From Corydoras sp. C115 (lineage: Eukaryota; Chordata; Actinopteri; Siluriformes; Callichthyidae), in assembly GCA_019802505.1 (NCBI GenBank), contig JAFMOC010000224.1, positions 531,501 through 595,500 of the forward strand: DNA of 64,000 nucleotides, in the 5' to 3' direction. Positions within the stretch are counted from its first letter, which is position 1. Each line of letters opens with the position of its first letter. Below, one piece after another: positions 10,386 through 22,884 of this stretch. The position numbers and the translations under genes were made by a program. The notes under the pieces are model-generated. The model worked only from the letters and a program-made list of their open reading frames with translations. It searched no databases and had not been told where the DNA came from.

Positions 10386-11213
10386 ATGCCAGGATAGCTG
10401 CTCACATGCAGCAGTCAGACTAAATGAGAGTTTTGATTTTAATCATTAAGAGAGTGTGACCCAATACCTATTGTAGAATTTCAGTTGTAGGTTATTTAGA
10501 CACCATATATGCTGTCATTGTACACGAAGAACATAGAATGAGATGATTTGGCTCCAGTGTTCTTGCAAAAGCACATATGTGGTGTGAGTTCCTCACTGTC
10601 AGAATGTGCTTTTCAGCTTTTTGTTTTGGCTCAGCCTCAAAATTGATGCTCAGCTATAACTTCAAGCGTTTCACCTCTCTTGTGAATAGTTTGAACTTCA
10701 GTGTGTTTCACGGGTCTGCCACCTACACGCATCTAAACAGAGACAAAAAGAGAACTGAAGGTAATGTGGAAAAGCTTTTAAATACCAAAACACCTGGAAA
10801 ACAAACACCAATGCACAAGCAATCAGGACTAACCTAAATTTGATTATCAGACATTTTTATCAGACAATTTTAATTAACAGATTTTGTGTTTCAGCTACAT
10901 TTATACATATACAGTCCAAATACATTGATTAAAGGTAAATTGATTCTCTAAATTGCCACATATAGAATGTGTTTGTATGTGTCTGTGTAAGTGACTGTGT
11001 CCAGCGTATGGGTAAGTTTTACCTTAAATAATGACATCAAAATATGCATGCAGCTCTGAAGGGACAGGTTGCTTACCCTGGGGTCATGGAAAAAATGTGG
11101 TTTGCATTGTACTCCTTATACAGTAGTAGGAATTTCAATTAGACATTTCTAAACTGGAAGGAAAACATAAAACTAAATAATTAATGGGCACAAGGGTAAA
11201 CATAACGACTTTT
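10386..11213. other. Mostly unique sequence with a short SINE fragment
   Basis: 10905-11015 matches the middle of the SINE (CAGTCCAAATACATTGATTA, then TCTAAATTGCC and TGTGTCCAGCG). The rest shows no gene. The open frame at 10577 has no recognisable homology. Confidence 0.5.
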
Positions 11214-11515
11214 TTTTAGGTTAATTTAGGTTAATTAACTTTGTGAACATAACTATAACCGTTCGGCATTTTAGTTAATTAACCAGTTTTGTTCATTGTG
11301 GTCGGGTGTTTGCGTATTTAGTTTCGGTGTTCCCCTTCCTCCGTGCACGTCGTTATTTTTATGTCAGCTTGTGTTCTGTTACCTCTCTTTTTGGTGTTCC
11401 TACACCTTTAAAACCCGTTTCTCCGCTACCTGTTGTGCCTGGCTCCCTTCTGCGCATTAGCGCTTCAGCTTTGCACTACTTATGTGCAGATGTTCGTACC
11501 GAGGTAAGCGAGCGT
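11214..11515 (+). mobile_element. Old solo LTR of the GC-rich LTR family
   Basis: Diverged but clearly related to the LTRs at 14909, 23934, 27999 and 52677. Shared blocks, in the same order, are TTAGTTAATTAACCAG, GTGGTCGGGTGTTTG, ACACCTTTAAAACCCGTTTC, GCCTGGCTCCCTTCTGCGCA and ACCGAGGTAAGCGAGCGTGA. No internal sequence follows. Its divergence implies the family has been in this genome longer than the near-identical copies suggest. Confidence 0.8.
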
Positions 11516-12165
11516 GAGTTTCCAATTACGTAAACCATTCCTATTAATCAGTCACTGTATTAGTTGTTATTGTAAGTTGTAATTGTACTCACTCTTGTAC
11601 TCCTTTTGATAAAATACATTGAAATGGTTCTATTTAAATGGTAGTGCATGTTTCTCATATTGATTGTTTATGTTTGTTACAGACAAAAAAAATCCTGCAC
11701 GATATGAAAAGCATTATACTAAAAGCAAACATGTCTAAATTAAAGAAAAGTTGTTAAATATTAAATGTATTACTTAAAAGCTTCAAAATGTACTATTCTG
11801 TAAGTTAGAAGTGCTGATAGAATTATAGTTGAAGCCAAAGACACTGAGGGTAGAACAGGACAGTGACTAAGTATGAAAATGGGAGGTCAGGTGAGATGTG
11901 AAGCTGAAAGATGTTGAATGTAGATGTTAATAAAGATCTAAAGCTGTGTTCACACTCATACATTATTTTAAAACCATTTTACATTTATTACATTTACACT
12001 ACTTTAGAGCTGAGGTAGACACATACAGGCTTTTATTTAACTTTGATGTTCCTTTTCCACCCATATCCTGCTTCCTAAAAGCTATTCTACATCAGACATA
12101 CAGAAACAGGTAGCAGGAAGATGCCATAGAAAAGAATGTAGTTGAATTTATAAAATAAACCATCC
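11516..12165. other. AT-rich unique sequence
   Basis: No gene or repeat recognised. Confidence 0.5.
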
Positions 12166-12538
12166 ATCCATTATCTTCCACTTTATCCTAGGGTCGTGGG
12201 GAAGTTCCCCATGCCCATCCAGGGGACAACGTTTGGCACTGGGCAGATATACCCAGGGGCAGGGTGCCAATCTATCAATGGGCACATACTCGCTCACTCA
12301 CTCACTCACTCACTCACTCACTCACTCACTCACTCACTCACTTACAAACACACTCTATATGGGGTAATTTGGAAAATTCAATTGACCTTGATCCATGTTT
12401 TTGGACTGTGGAGGAAACCATGGAGGAAACTGGAGAACCCAGAGGAGACCCACATGGACACGGGGAGAACATGGAAACTCAACCCATATTGAGATTCGAA
12501 CCGAGAATCCCTAACGCTGAGACCACTAAGCCACCTAA
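12166..12538 (-). mobile_element. tRNA-derived SINE, minus strand
   Basis: Reverse-oriented copy. The tail end is at the left (CATCCATTATCTTCCACTTT) and the decayed B box (complement of GATTCGAACC) is near 12493-12503. The variable TG-rich part has expanded into a (CACT)n tract at 12293-12341. Confidence 0.85.
12293..12341 (+). repeat. (CACT)n microsatellite inside the SINE
   Basis: About twelve units of CACT, replacing the shorter GTGAGTGAGTGT stretch of other SINE copies. Confidence 0.95.
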
Positions 12539-14908
12539 AATATGCCACCTAAAATAAACCAAATTTGTTAATAATTATATAATTATATCGTTTATCCAAC
12601 AACAGTAGAATATAGCTTTCCCTGAAATAATCCCCTTTGTTTTTTTTACTTTCCTTTGTGTGTGTGTTGGGAGGTGAAATTAGGGGGTGTTAGTGTTGGA
12701 GGTTGTCATTCAAGCTGAGAATGACGCCAGTGGGAAATAAAAATAAAAAAAACTTGTGAGTGGATGAAGGAAGGGGGAAATGTCTGGTTTCGTGCAAAAA
12801 GAACTAATAAAAGTCACATTTGTGGTGATACACTGGGAAGTGGGGGCAATTTTGGAACATGTGTCTGTGGTGCTAAATTAACTGTTAACACAAATAATCA
12901 AAGTGCAGGGCCTATTGAACACTGGCGCCAGTCAAAATTAGAATTGGAGGGAGGAGGGTATGGGTGCTCAGACTGAGTCTGAATATTTGAGGACTGAAAT
13001 CTCTCACTTTATACATCTGGCACTGCTGTTGCATTTAGAATACTTAATGCATTAGGGCTAATTTAAGTCTGGGTGAAATTATATGCGCAACTGCAATGAT
13101 GGCCACCAAACAGGTGGAGGTCTCCCTGTGGACAAGGGGACTTCCACAGGATGTAAATGCTTACACAAACAAAGGGTCCTCCACCCCCCCATTGATAGAG
13201 GAAAAAGTTGCTCCTTCTTTCCACCTATTGTGCTCTGCAAGGGGCTTTCTTGAATTAGAATGATGTTTTATAGCTGAGAGCTTCAGCAGTCTCCAGAAGT
13301 AACATAAGAAGGCTTGAAAATGGAACGTATTAATTACTATTGTTTAATAAATTTATTATATAACTAATTACTATTGTTTTGTATGTCTTATAGATGGTAG
13401 AACAGACAAAAAGGCAGAAGAGGGAGCTAGAAGGAGCAGAGATATAAATGTGATGATTCTTACTGGGAGTAACCATGATGTACAAGATTTAGAATCAAAT
13501 TATCTTATTATTATTGAAATGCTTTCAGTGTGTAATAATGCAGCAAACACCATTGGTCATGAGAGAGCAACAATGACAAAACCAGCAGTTGGGCAGGGGA
13601 AATACAAATAGGAATTTACCACCGCCTACAGGTGTATAAGCCAATCAGGTTTCTGTTTACATTGACTTAGGGACAAATTAATCAATGTGGGTTTGGGCCA
13701 GTTTTTAGACATCTCATTTAAAAAACTGCCCCATCTCCTTTCCCTCATGTCCTTAGATGTAAGAATGTTCTAGGATTAGAATCTAGGGTTAAAATCCTCT
13801 GTCCAAATGTGGCATGTGCTCACAAGCACCATTACAATTTAAACATTGGAGGTGGAATGCGTGAAAATCGAGTGTAGACAGGGTTGTAAGATAGCAATTA
13901 GCATTTTGACATGCCTTGCACAGAGTGTAAGATTTTTTCTAGCTTTGGAGACTGTGGCGAATTTATTATTGGGCTTTCACCAATGAGTAAACTAAGCCTG
14001 TTGATCTAGATCTTGCCCATATGGATGGCAAATACCTGAAAATGGACACCTCTAGTCATGGGCGAAACTCTTACTGTGGGCTAAGTAAGCAACAACACCC
14101 TGAAGAACTCTATTTTGTTATATTATTTTATTATTTTATAGTGAGTCTACTATAATTTATTTTAACAGTATTTTACTGTAATATTAAATGACACTAGATT
14201 ACCTGTGCTTTATGTGGAAATTATACAGCACATGTACGCAAAGTTTTGTTAATTTGTAGTCTCCACTGTTATTTAACTATATATACATGCATACAGGTCT
14301 ACAGTATAAAAGTTGAATAAATGTTTCATAAATTCTACAATATATGTCATAATGTTACAGTTAATTTACAAATGCCACTATGCTACCTTTTTTTTCTTAT
14401 AAATTCCCACAAAATATATTTCAAGAAAAACATTCAATAAAATATTGCTGTAATTTTGTCTTCAAATCTTTTACAGTGTATTGTAACCTTATAATAACAG
14501 CAGGAATGAAGTAGCAACAAATCTTTTTACAGTACAGTTACAGTAGCAATTAGATTTGTTTTGATCCAACTCTGAATGGCATCTTACATCTCACATACCC
14601 TGAAGTGTTTTAAAAAGGTTTAAACACTATGGCAGATTTTGCATAGGAATTAAGACAACTGTCTACATCACTGGCTTCTGTAAATCTCATTCCCTCTGGT
14701 TTGCTGTTGTAACTGTCACACAAACACAGGTTAATAACTTTTAACATTGTGACTGGTGACATGCGTAAATTTAATAATGTTAAGATTACTAACCATTTTT
14801 GCAGGCTGCAACTGAGGGCAATACCAACAAAGTATTGAATGTATTCAACGGGTGGAGAACTGGTGCTAATTGACTAGCTTATAATAAAAACATGTTTTAG
14901 AGTGAAAT
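12539..14908. other. Unique sequence without a recognised gene
   Basis: No frame with protein similarity. 12640-13260 is less AT-rich than its surroundings and has no repeat signature; it could be conserved non-coding DNA or unrecognised old repeat. Around 14465-14480 the string CTTTTACAGTGTATTG resembles a CACTG-type transposon end, but no partner is evident. Confidence 0.45.
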
Positions 14909-15532
14909 TGTAACAGGTGCCTAGGGCACCTGTCACCTGTTCTGTTTCCTTTTGTTCTTTTGAGTTAATTAACGTTCATTTGTCATTAGTTTAGTTAATT
15001 AACTCCTTCTTGTTATTGGTTGTTTTGGTGCACGTGGTCGGATGTGTTTGTGTATTTATTTCCTGTGTTTTCCCGTCCTCGTTGCGCGTCTTAGTTCATG
15101 TCCACTCTTTTGATGTACCGGTGTGTTTGGTGTCACTACACCATAATAAATTGTGTTCCTGCTACCTGCGTGCCTGGCTCCCTTCTGCGCGTTAGAGCGC
15201 TGCGGCTCTGCGTCTCATTTGCGCAGCCGTTCTTAGCCCCAGGTAGACGAGTGTGACAGAAAGACGTTTGGGGAGTCCAGAGCCCAGGTAGGCTTTTTCT
15301 TAAATTTTTCTTTGGGGGGGCCGTATAGCCTCGTACTCGCGGCGCGCTCCGACGTGTCCATGAGTGCGCCGTTATGCGGAGCCCGCCGTCCCGGAGCCGG
15401 GGGAGTGGCTCGAACAATGTGATGGAGTATGGCAACTCCGATGATGAGTGTCTTTGGGCATTGCGGTGGGGGTGTATTTGTTTTGTGTACAGAATAGCAG
15501 TCATTCTTAAAAATCCCACCTTGCATAGATAG
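14909..15532 (+). mobile_element. GC-rich LTR element, truncated copy (5' LTR, leader and collapsed ORF)
   Basis: The 5' LTR spans 14909-15258 (350 bp, TGTAACAGG...GTGTGACA). The leader follows with the conserved GGGGAGTCCAGAGCCCAGG block at about 15270-15290. The ORF starts at 15374. An internal deletion joins the acidic domain directly to the start of the hydrophobic segment. After about 15486 the family sequence stops and a tandem 79-bp repeat begins, so the repeat arrays and the 3' LTR are missing. No right-hand target duplication can be assigned. Confidence 0.85.
15374..15532 (+). pseudogene. Collapsed 52-codon ORF of the GC-rich LTR family
   Basis: It begins MRSPPSRSRGSGSNNVMEYG, matching the start of the 27999 copy, then keeps NSDDECLW of the acidic domain. 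A deletion then fuses it to the region encoding the hydrophobic segment of other copies, read here as ALRWGCICFVY. It then enters the flanking tandem repeat and stops. It retains neither the full acidic domain nor any repeat array, so it is a broken derivative. Confidence 0.75.
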
Positions 15533-15623
15533 GTTGTACAAAATATGGATGCATGTAGTGTATTTGTACAGAATAGCAGTCATTCTTAAAAATCCCACCT
15601 TGCATAGATAGGTTGTACAAAAT
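15486..15623 (+). repeat. Tandem direct repeat, 79-bp period
   Basis: The block TGTACAGAATAGCAGTCATT through GGTTGTACAAAAT occurs at 15486-15544 and again at 15565-15623, essentially without change. It starts exactly where the LTR element is broken off. Confidence 0.9.
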
Positions 15624-16280
15624 AATGTTATTTTAATATAATGTTAGTCTGTCACTATATGTCACTCGCTTAGAGTTACAATCAAGGTAAAATTTGATAA
15701 TCTACCATGTAGTGATCGACCGATTGATCGGCCGGCCGATTTTTGACATTTTTAGATAATCGGCATCGGCCGATATATGAGCGCACAAGGCCGATATTTA
15801 AACAATGTCTACAGGCAACGCTGTGGGCAGCTCCGTCATTCTGGCTCAATGACTGAATACAGTCATTTGATCTAACTTTTGCTTAGAGTGGCCCCTAGTG
15901 TTCTTCCGGCAGAACATCAGTCAATGCTCAAGGGAATGGATTGGTGGATCATGGGAGAAAACGGTTTCTCTTTCAACTCTCCGTATTTGTTACTGGCTGC
16001 TCTTTGTAATGTATAAAGTATTTACTGTCTGCATTATTAGAGCGATTATGTTATTTAGAGAGAAAATGCCAATAGTTTTATTTGGAACTGTAACCATAGC
16101 AACCACTTGAACAACTAAACTGGCCAACTAATACTAATTAGCGCTAGCTAACGCTATAATAATGTTCCTGGATGCTATTTGTAACATATACAGTGTTTAC
16201 TGTTTGTATAATTAGGACGATTTTGTTAAACTGGCTAGCTAACGCTATCACTAGCACTAACTGACGCTAGCTCACAGGCA

Positions 16281-16560
16281 GTGTTGTGCCAGTTCACAGC
16301 TTTTCTGAACTAGTTCATGTTCAGTTCATACATGCTCAAAGTGAACATTTCATGTTCAAAGTTCACAATTTTAATTCTGAACTAGTTCAAAGTTCAGTTC
16401 ATTTAATTTTTTTCTTGAGATATTCAAATAAGTACTTTTTTTCACACTACAAACTACAATATTTGTTTGTTAATATTTTATTTATTTATCTAAATTAGCT
16501 AAATTGGCTCATTAGTTCAAAAAGTTCATTGAATGTGTGCATTGTGCAATGTTCATCAAT
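16281..16560. repeat. GTTCA-rich block inside the hAT element, probably a nested repeat
   Basis: Rich in AGTTCA/TGAACT words in both orientations, starting CAGTGTTGTGCCAGTTCACA, which resembles another hAT terminus. No flanking duplication was found, so nesting is an inference. Confidence 0.4.
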
Positions 16561-16715
16561 AAATTTTCATTCTAAAAAGGTGCTGCTATCTGCTTATGTT
16601 TAGGTACACTGAAACTTTCATTAATAATGTGTAATTTAAAGTTGTACGTTTTTAATATTGCTCTCTGTATTACAAAAAGTAGAGAAAACAATGATAAACT
16701 GCTTACTTTTGTGTC

Positions 16716-16717
<2 letters not shown>

Positions 16718-16760
<43 letters not shown>
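16718..16760 (+). repeat. (TTA)n microsatellite
   Basis: About fourteen TTA units inside the hAT element. Confidence 0.95.
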
Positions 16761-16898
16761 GTTGTTGTACTTTATTAGTTGCAATAAAAACTGGTATTAT
16801 CGGCTTTATATATCGGCCATAGGCCACTTCTGTCGTCTAAATATCGGCATTGGCATTGGCCATTAAAAAACCCATATCGGTCGATCACTACTACCATG

Positions 16899-17569
16899 GC
16901 ACACCTGATGATTTCTTAGGGCACACTGGTTGAGAAACACTGGTCTAGAATTGCCTCTATTCCACACAACATTCAATGCATATCAGTGTTCATTGTGGCA
17001 GGATTGGGATTGGGAAGGCAACAGTCCTGAAAAGCATTTGGATTCCACCACAGAATATCCTGGACTCTGAACTCATTTAGGAGTACTAGAGCCACTGGAA
17101 TGGGTTCGTCGAGAGCTGCTCCTAGATGACCAGAAGTTGGACAGGGCAACTACAAATCCCAATCTACTTACAGGCCACATGAGGCTGCAAGCCAATCAAG
17201 CATGCCAGCATATTTAAGTTTAGCGCTGCAATTTATTGTTTTAACCTGTTGTCTAGACCAAAGAGGCCTTGGGCCAAATTTTTGGGCAGAGTAGCGAAAG
17301 CACTTTCTGTGTGTTTTGCATGTTCATCCTATGTCTGTGTAGGTTTCCTTACAAAGTTTTTTGTCTTTTGCCATCTCTTTAAACCCTTCATCTCTTTAAA
17401 CCCTCTCTGTTATGAATTTCATAAAAAAATGTACACATTTTTCAAATTTTTTTTTTAAAATTTTCAAAGATAATTGAATGACTTTTCAAGCAATAATGGT
17501 TGAGAGGGATGTGCATTATTGTAAATAAATTACAAGTAGCAGGTGTTGTCATCCTGTGTCTCTTGGAGG
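16899..17569. other. Unique sequence, no gene seen
   Basis: No coding or repeat signature was recognised apart from a short phrase GGTTGAGAAACACTGG near 16930, reminiscent of a dispersed repeat end. Confidence 0.4.
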
Positions 17570-17765
17570 GTCAGTTCAAGTCAAGTAATTTATTGACAGT
17601 GCTTTTTACAACAGTACATTGTCACAAAGCAGCTTTACACTGTTACACTCCTAAACCCCAAAAGAATCAGGATGAATTTGGGCCTGGTTGGACACCTGTA
17701 AAAAGCAGTGCCTACTGGTGGTATTTTCAGTTCCCAACAATCAAAGAGACCAGCTTTTATTCAAT
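17570..17765 (-). repeat. L2-type LINE 3' tail, antisense
   Basis: Contains CAGTACATTGTCACAAAGCA and the CCCCAAAAGAATCAGGATGA block of the same tail family. Confidence 0.75.
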
Positions 17766-18054
17766 GCCCTACTTAGACCTAAGACCTTAGAGAGGTGTTT
17801 TTTTAAACACATAGCTGTGGAACTTTCACCACACAGGGCTTATGACTGTGCCTTTTCTCTATAAATGCGGAATCTACACTGCCTAGAGGCATCTGTATTC
17901 AGTTACTGGTACTGAGCAGCTGAGCCTTCAATGACTGTTTGCTCGTCTTGAAGACATTCTGATGTTAAGCCTTTACTATGGTCAACACATATAGAGCATG
18001 TGCCCAATGTCCTAAAATTTTAAATATTGCCTGTATATAAAGCTCAAAAAGTGC

Positions 18055-18262
18055 CGCACTGCTCAAAGCAGCTTTACAGTGCTCTAAGCCTAAACTCTCA
18101 AAATAAAAGCCAAAGTGATAATGGCATAGAAAAAGAATAAAGAAAATTTATACATGGTAAAATTCCCTGGTGAACCTTGTGAGGACTAGGGCTTAGTGGG
18201 TGACTTATCCTTCTTGAGCGGCTGGGCAACAGAACAAAATAGAAAAACAGATCCAGTTGGGC
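18055..18262 (-). repeat. L2-type LINE 3' tail, antisense, decayed
   Basis: CAAAGCAGCTTTACAGTGCT followed by GGCTTAGTGGGTGACTTATC CTTCTTGAGC, as in other tails. The outermost TATATAGCGC end is lost. Confidence 0.7.
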
Positions 18263-18843
18263 TGAATCCCTCTGAAATTCCCATTCTTGGGAAAAAGTAA
18301 ATTAGGATCTGGAACAAACACTACAGTGTTTGACTTCTACCAGTCCAATCTCCTTAGTATGTTATGGCACACTTTCCTTCATGATTCTCCTTTTAAGTAC
18401 CAAACACTGGCTACACCCTGCCTGTATTTCTCTCCAAAGAGCTGGAGGTAACAGTTTGTTTGGCTAAAGGGTAAGCCATACTAAAAAGATGAGTCATAGG
18501 GTGCAGAAATCTATGAAACCCATTGCAGTGGTCCAGAGCCATGCCATGAAACGAAAAACATTTTGTCGTTCGCAGTAAGGTTGCCAACCAAACACTTGCC
18601 ATTAGGTTTAGAGATTTGTGAATTTGTATTTATAGTTCATTGTTTTATTTAAGATACTTAAACTGATTAATCCAGGCTTGTGTCACCTGCCTTCATATTT
18701 TGTCAAATCCTGAAATAACGCAAGGTCCAAGGTAGCACTCAGTAACTAGCAAAACAAATTTCTTGCATTTGTTTCTATTTAAACCTAAACAAAAACATAA
18801 ACAATGTGCATGGACACAGAGGAAGACTAAACTGATTACAGTT

Positions 18844-18848
<5 letters not shown>
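18263..18848. other. AT-rich unique sequence
   Basis: No gene or repeat recognised. Confidence 0.45.
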
Positions 18849-18902
<54 letters not shown>

Positions 18903-18913
18903 TGTGTGTGTGT
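18849..18913 (+). repeat. (GT)n microsatellite
   Basis: About 65 bases of GT with one A interruption. Confidence 0.97.
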
Positions 18914-21737
18914 AAGGGGCGTTTTGTGAATATATTGTCTGTGTGTTCAATTTTAACTTCTTTAAATCTTTGAATGTGAAAACAGTTTATAATTCTGTGC
19001 AGATAAGGAAATCTCTTAATTACCTGGTTAACTGCTGAAGTAAAATAAATTTAACAAATCTTTATAAATAACCAGCCTTAAATATGGTTTATGCACTTTT
19101 AATTGCACTAGCATCCATTGTTTCTCTGTGTAGATGTTTATATGTGAAATGAGAACTGTTATACAAGGATTAATGTGAACCAGATATTTAGTTTGTGTCC
19201 TAAAATAAATGGGTCTACTGGGAAGCCAGGCTTAGTCTAAGGAGACTTTACTAACGCTGTCTGATCTGATTGGTCTGCAGCAAAACATCATGGAAAAGGT
19301 AAAAGCTGATTTGAGGACAGACTGCATGCATGTGTGTCTGGCTTGGGGGAGGGGGCATCGGTTTTGGACAGAGAACCCTAAAATAAAGTTGTTCAGTCTA
19401 AAGGAGGAACTTAGCTCATCCTCTAAAGAAAACAGAGGCTCTTGGACAAGGCTGACACTCGTGATGACTGTGGCGCCAGACTAGCGCCGACTGTGGCCTA
19501 TTTTCTTGTGCTTCATGGGAAACAGGGAGCGCTGGCAAACCAAACTGCTTTTGCACTGATGTCATGCAAGGCTGTACCATCTTGAATTCACTTTTTTCCA
19601 ATGATTTGTTATTTAATCTGTGTGCTGACTCATTACTTTAACAATTGCACATAAAAAGTACAGATTTTCTCTGAGATCTCAGGCCTGTAGTCCAGTGGAG
19701 GTATTTTAGTTCAAGTCTAAGCCAATTTTTCTTTTACGTTAATATATCTCTACACAATAAATAGTTTTATCGAGTCCCTGTGCCTATGTTAGTTTTCTCT
19801 GCAGTGATACTGTCCAGATATTAAACTTCTAAATATTATAATTAAGCATTTTATTGTATTTAAACTTTATAATCGACATCCTGAGAACAATTCCAAATTG
19901 ATTTAGTTTACATGAAATTAAATACTGTTCCAGCATGACATAGAATAATAAATATTTTAATGTGGAGGAGTAACTTTGACTTGCACAAAGTCTTCACCTA
20001 TAGATTATAATTGGATTTATATTATATTATGTTAGATACCTCTGGATGGAATATTGGCATATTGTTTTTTAATTTTAAAGTTCAGCTCATCAGTGGTTAT
20101 TGTCTGATCCTTCATGTTATGATGCTCTACTGATGTTCAGTAGGAGCCCAATATAGATTGCAGCATGTCAGTGAATCAGATTAATTACAACTTGCTTAAA
20201 ATGATAAGACTTAGGGGTTTGTAGTCTATTCCAGTGTTTCTAGACTGAAGAGCAGGGAAACATCTATAATAGACCGTAATAACATGACAGCATATATAGT
20301 TTCTCTGAAAGTCAGTGTTAGTGGAACCTTCAGAATCATGAACCTTCAGTCACCCATGTTAATGACCCAACATACAATAACAGATGTAAACTTTTACAAG
20401 TTTACTTATATTAATTTAAATGCTACTTTTGTGTTTTGCACAAAGAACTTAATGATTTTTTTTTTGTTGAAGTCAAACAAGAAGGGGAACATGCAACTTT
20501 TCACCACATGAAGGTAAATCAGATAGAAAACAGCTTTTCTTGTTTATTTTGGTCTACTGATTCTGCTCTCTTCTTTCTATATTAATTAATTTATTATTAA
20601 ATTGGATCTGTCCTGACCCAGCATTATTTTAATATAGTGAGATTGAACAGTATTTTATTGGCAACTCAGCTATAAAACCCGTAATATAAACAGACTATAG
20701 GAAATATTAAATGATCATTTAATTCCTAAAAAATCCTCTCTTTTATATATTAATTTCTGATCAATATGTAATTTTACAAGCTTTTCTTGTTTCCAGATTG
20801 ATAAAAGCTATAAAACAACAATATAATAATTTAATGAGTAATAATACAGATGACTTTATATTCCACAGTAAGCGACAGCAATCAGGGTTAAGTCAGCAGA
20901 GAATGTTTTATGGAAGACAGGCCGTTGAGACTGACTCTCAGTGGGGGTATGCAGGGCAACTCGTAAATGATCTTGAGTCTGCTGCTGCTGACCCATAGTA
21001 CAACAAAACTGTAATTTAAAATGTTAACAAGTTAAGGAACCATTATGCCTGTCATTAAAGCAGTGTTAAAGATACAGGACAGAAGCCCAACTGCAGCAAA
21101 ATAAGGTGCAAAATAATTAAAAACCTATCTATGTGTAAATAACTGGAAAATATAAAAGCCACCAGTGCCAAATGATGTAAATAATAGGCAGACTGTTTGA
21201 GCAGCAGGTATCTAAGTTTATGATGTATTTGTTTTCCTCAAAACACAGTTTAGATTTATTGGGTATTTAATAGACCACAAGTGCATCCTGAGGACAAAGT
21301 AACTACTATTATTTTTAATGAATGCTTTTTTGTTAATGACTTTTGGTTGGGGTTTTTCTTTGGCTAATGGTCAAGGTATTTCAGTATAAAGTTCAATATC
21401 AATATGGTATTTCAATATCCAGTGTTTATTTGTTAGAAAACTAGTAAGTAAAAATTATTTAGATGATTTTATATTTAGATATATATTATATAAATTATAT
21501 TCATTATATATTATCAATTTGGAAGGTAAGGCCATAAGGTTTAGCTGGAACAGTGTAATATAAAAATGTGTGACTTGCAATATTTCTTAAGATTATTCAC
21601 ATTTTAAAAGAATACCTAAAGGGGTGTGTGAGAATTTGTAAATAAATGTAAAAAAATAAGTCAGATTTAGATAGCTAGAAGTACATAGTAAAGAGGTGAT
21701 GTTTGGAAAAGTTTTGTTTTGTATTATGAGAATGATT

Positions 21738-21739
<2 letters not shown>
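18914..21739. other. Long AT-rich stretch without a recognised gene
   Basis: Several short open frames occur, but none shows a family motif, codon pattern or splice context that would support a gene. No SINE or LINE pieces were recognised. Confidence 0.45.

Positions 21740-21779
<40 letters not shown>
21740..21779 (+). repeat. (CA)n microsatellite
   Basis: About twenty CA units. Confidence 0.97.
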
Positions 21780-21781
<2 letters not shown>

Positions 21782-22483
21782 TATTACAGTCTGCCATGAT
21801 CAATGATCCCAGAGGAAACATCCACAGGTCAATAAAATTAATCAACTTGCTATGCTATGGCTATGCTATGCCTGCTATGGTTCCTAAAAAAACAATGTGT
21901 CATGTCTGCATATAATAATGTTCCGTTGTGTTGATTGTTTAATTAGTTTCAGTTAACTGGTAAATTTGTTGGTTCAATTCAGCTGTGGGGCTATGATAAC
22001 ATGTTTCCTCATGTCTATTTAACCCTGTCTCAACTGCATGTCAACGTTTGAGTGTTAAGTTAGTCCTGTTTGTCTGTTTGTGTTTTGTATTCCACACTTT
22101 TCCTTGCATTACAGACTCTTATATTTCATCAGAGACTCTTATTGAGGTCTGCACAGGTGGCAGGATGGTAACACATCACTTCCCGCCATCACTCTCTAAA
22201 ACCCTAAACTATTAACTATTACCCCTAAACTCTAAAATATTTTAACCACCTATGATAGGAAGTTCCCAAAATTTGCAGCACACACTTAACCAGAGTGTAC
22301 AATTTGTTAATATTCTTCAGTTAATCAGCTAAATGCTTCCAAATGTGACCACATAGTCAAAATCCTGCAGAAGCCATGACTGAACTGAAGTTATAAATTA
22401 GACTTTAAACTTTGGAATCAAATAGCTTTGTACTTGACAAAAAATACAATTGAGGGTTTCCATCTAGCTCTCTGGTTTTCTTC
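21780..22483. other. AT-rich sequence, nothing recognised
   Basis: No gene or clear repeat. A small TATGCTATGGC duplication lies near 21850-21880. Confidence 0.4.
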
Positions 22484-22660
22484 CAACAGTTCAAAAACAT
22501 GGATTCAAGGTGAATTGTCTGCTCTAAACATGGATTCAAGGTGAATTGTCTGCCCTGTATAAATTGCCTTGTAGAGTGCAAGTGTGTGAGTGAGTGTGTG
22601 TCCAGTGATGGATTAGCGCCCTGTCCTGGGTGTGCCTAGTGCCTGCAACCCTTTATATTA
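22484..22660 (+). repeat. SINE middle/3' fragment with a local 33-bp duplication
   Basis: Matches the SINE from CTCTGGTTTTCTTCCAACAG to GATTAGCGCCCTGTCCTGGG. The segment AACATGGATTCAAGGTGAAT plus TGTCTGC occurs twice in tandem. Confidence 0.75.
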
Positions 22661-22884
22661 TAGTCCCTATAATAATATCTGAGATAATTGTATAGCACAG
22701 AAACTCATCATGTTCTCATTTATATACATTTCTTTGGGCAATGTTAATGTGTGATAAAATGTTATCATCAGTTCCAGCACTGATTTATCACCATTTTTCT
22801 ATGTCCTTAATATCATATTTTTATTTTCAAATAAACTCATTGAAGTCATATGCCCTGGCAACATCATGGACAGATATCTTCAGT

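Larger units (their letters stand above)
15710..16890. mobile_element. Non-autonomous hAT transposon with 8-bp target duplication
   Basis: The ends are inverted: TAGTGATCGACCGAT at the left and ATCGGTCGATCACTA at the right, a perfect 15-bp terminal inverted repeat. An identical 8-bp duplication, CTACCATG, flanks it at 15702-15709 and 16891-16898, which is diagnostic of hAT-type integration. The 1181-bp body has no transposase frame. Near the ends are further ATCGGC/GCCGAT motifs typical of hAT subterminal repeats. Confidence 0.93.

Noticed and set aside
10577..10837. 86-codon plus-strand frame as a small gene
   Set aside because: No homology or regulatory context; its length is unexceptional for this composition.
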